DNA of 54,334 nucleotides from an uncultured delta proteobacterium (lineage in GTDB: Bacteria > Myxococcota_A > Polyangia > Haliangiales > Haliangiaceae). Below the pieces are notes generated by a model. The model was not told where the DNA came from. It was given only the letters and a program-made list of their open reading frames with translations, and searched no databases. The translations under genes were made by a program, and so were the position numbers. Shown one piece after another: positions 54,321 to 54,334 of this stretch (position 1 is its first letter; the number at the start of each line of letters is the position of its first letter). The stretch lies in the NCBI GenBank assembly GCA_900696455.1, contig CAADGB010000202.1:1-54334 (forward strand), in the 5' to 3' direction.

Positions 54321-54334
54321 GGCGGCGGAGCGGA

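Overview
The window is a very GC-rich bacterial chromosome segment, fully packed with genes; no gap without a gene exceeds about 210 bases and I see no RNA genes, insertion sequences, prophage or CRISPR. The best guess for the source is a facultatively anaerobic or anaerobic member of the Myxococcota. Reasons: a MYXO-CTERM-like tail (Cys-x-Cys, hydrophobic stretch, Arg run) on a multiheme cytochrome, a giant Ser/Thr kinase-AAA-TPR-GAF-histidine kinase, a sigma-54 activator, and many small lipoproteins with Trp/propeller repeats.

Layout. (1) 1-8819, minus strand: a tightly overlapping operon for anaerobic aromatic degradation, transcribed had-dch-bcrC-bcrB-bcrA-bcrD-hemerythrin-DRE-TIM synthase-hcrC-(hcrA, cut by the edge). 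Divergent from it are oah (8974) and a ferritin-like diiron protein (10177). Together had, dch, bcrCBAD and oah form the dearomatising 'upper' benzoyl-CoA pathway; hcrC here and hcrB at 33935 belong to 4-hydroxybenzoyl-CoA reductase. (2) 11368-20394, minus strand: a seven-gene operon of secreted/lipoprotein electron-transfer-like proteins (PD40-type multiheme protein, small haem lipoprotein, DUF4266, DUF3570 barrel, Cys-Pro repeat lipoprotein, YVTN-cytochrome c, propeller lipoprotein). (3) 20478-22473, plus: two lipoproteins and an FNR-type oxygen sensor with all the expected cysteines. (4) 22674-29731, plus: a periplasmic type II molybdoenzyme (alpha, beta, gamma, chaperone) that looks closest to the nitrite oxidoreductase (NXR)-like clade, followed by a cytochrome c, a DUF2478-like protein, a pentahaem lipoprotein and a second DUF4266-DUF3570 pair. 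(5) 33935-42546: hcrB coupled to a MYXO-CTERM pentahaem cytochrome, a B12-radical SAM protein, mogA, a YtkA-like lipoprotein, a GMC oxidoreductase and an Acg-like nitroreductase. (6) 42659-54320, minus: a Bat-type operon (DUF58, BatD-like, BatA, BatB, BatC-like TPR) that runs directly into a sigma-54 response regulator and a giant hybrid kinase.

The most notable signal is regulatory. Six FNR-like palindromes (TTGAY-N4-RTCAA and close variants) serve seven promoters. The distance from box centre to the first base of a TAnnnT-like -10 hexamer is 28.5 or 29.5 in every case, as at class II FNR promoters. At five or six of the seven the predicted transcription start falls within about 1 base of the start codon (box centre to start codon 40.5-42.5), which predicts leaderless mRNAs. 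One of these promoters drives the fnr-like gene itself. The picture is an oxygen-responsive regulon joining benzoyl-CoA degradation, hydroxybenzoyl-CoA reductase and surface electron-transfer proteins.
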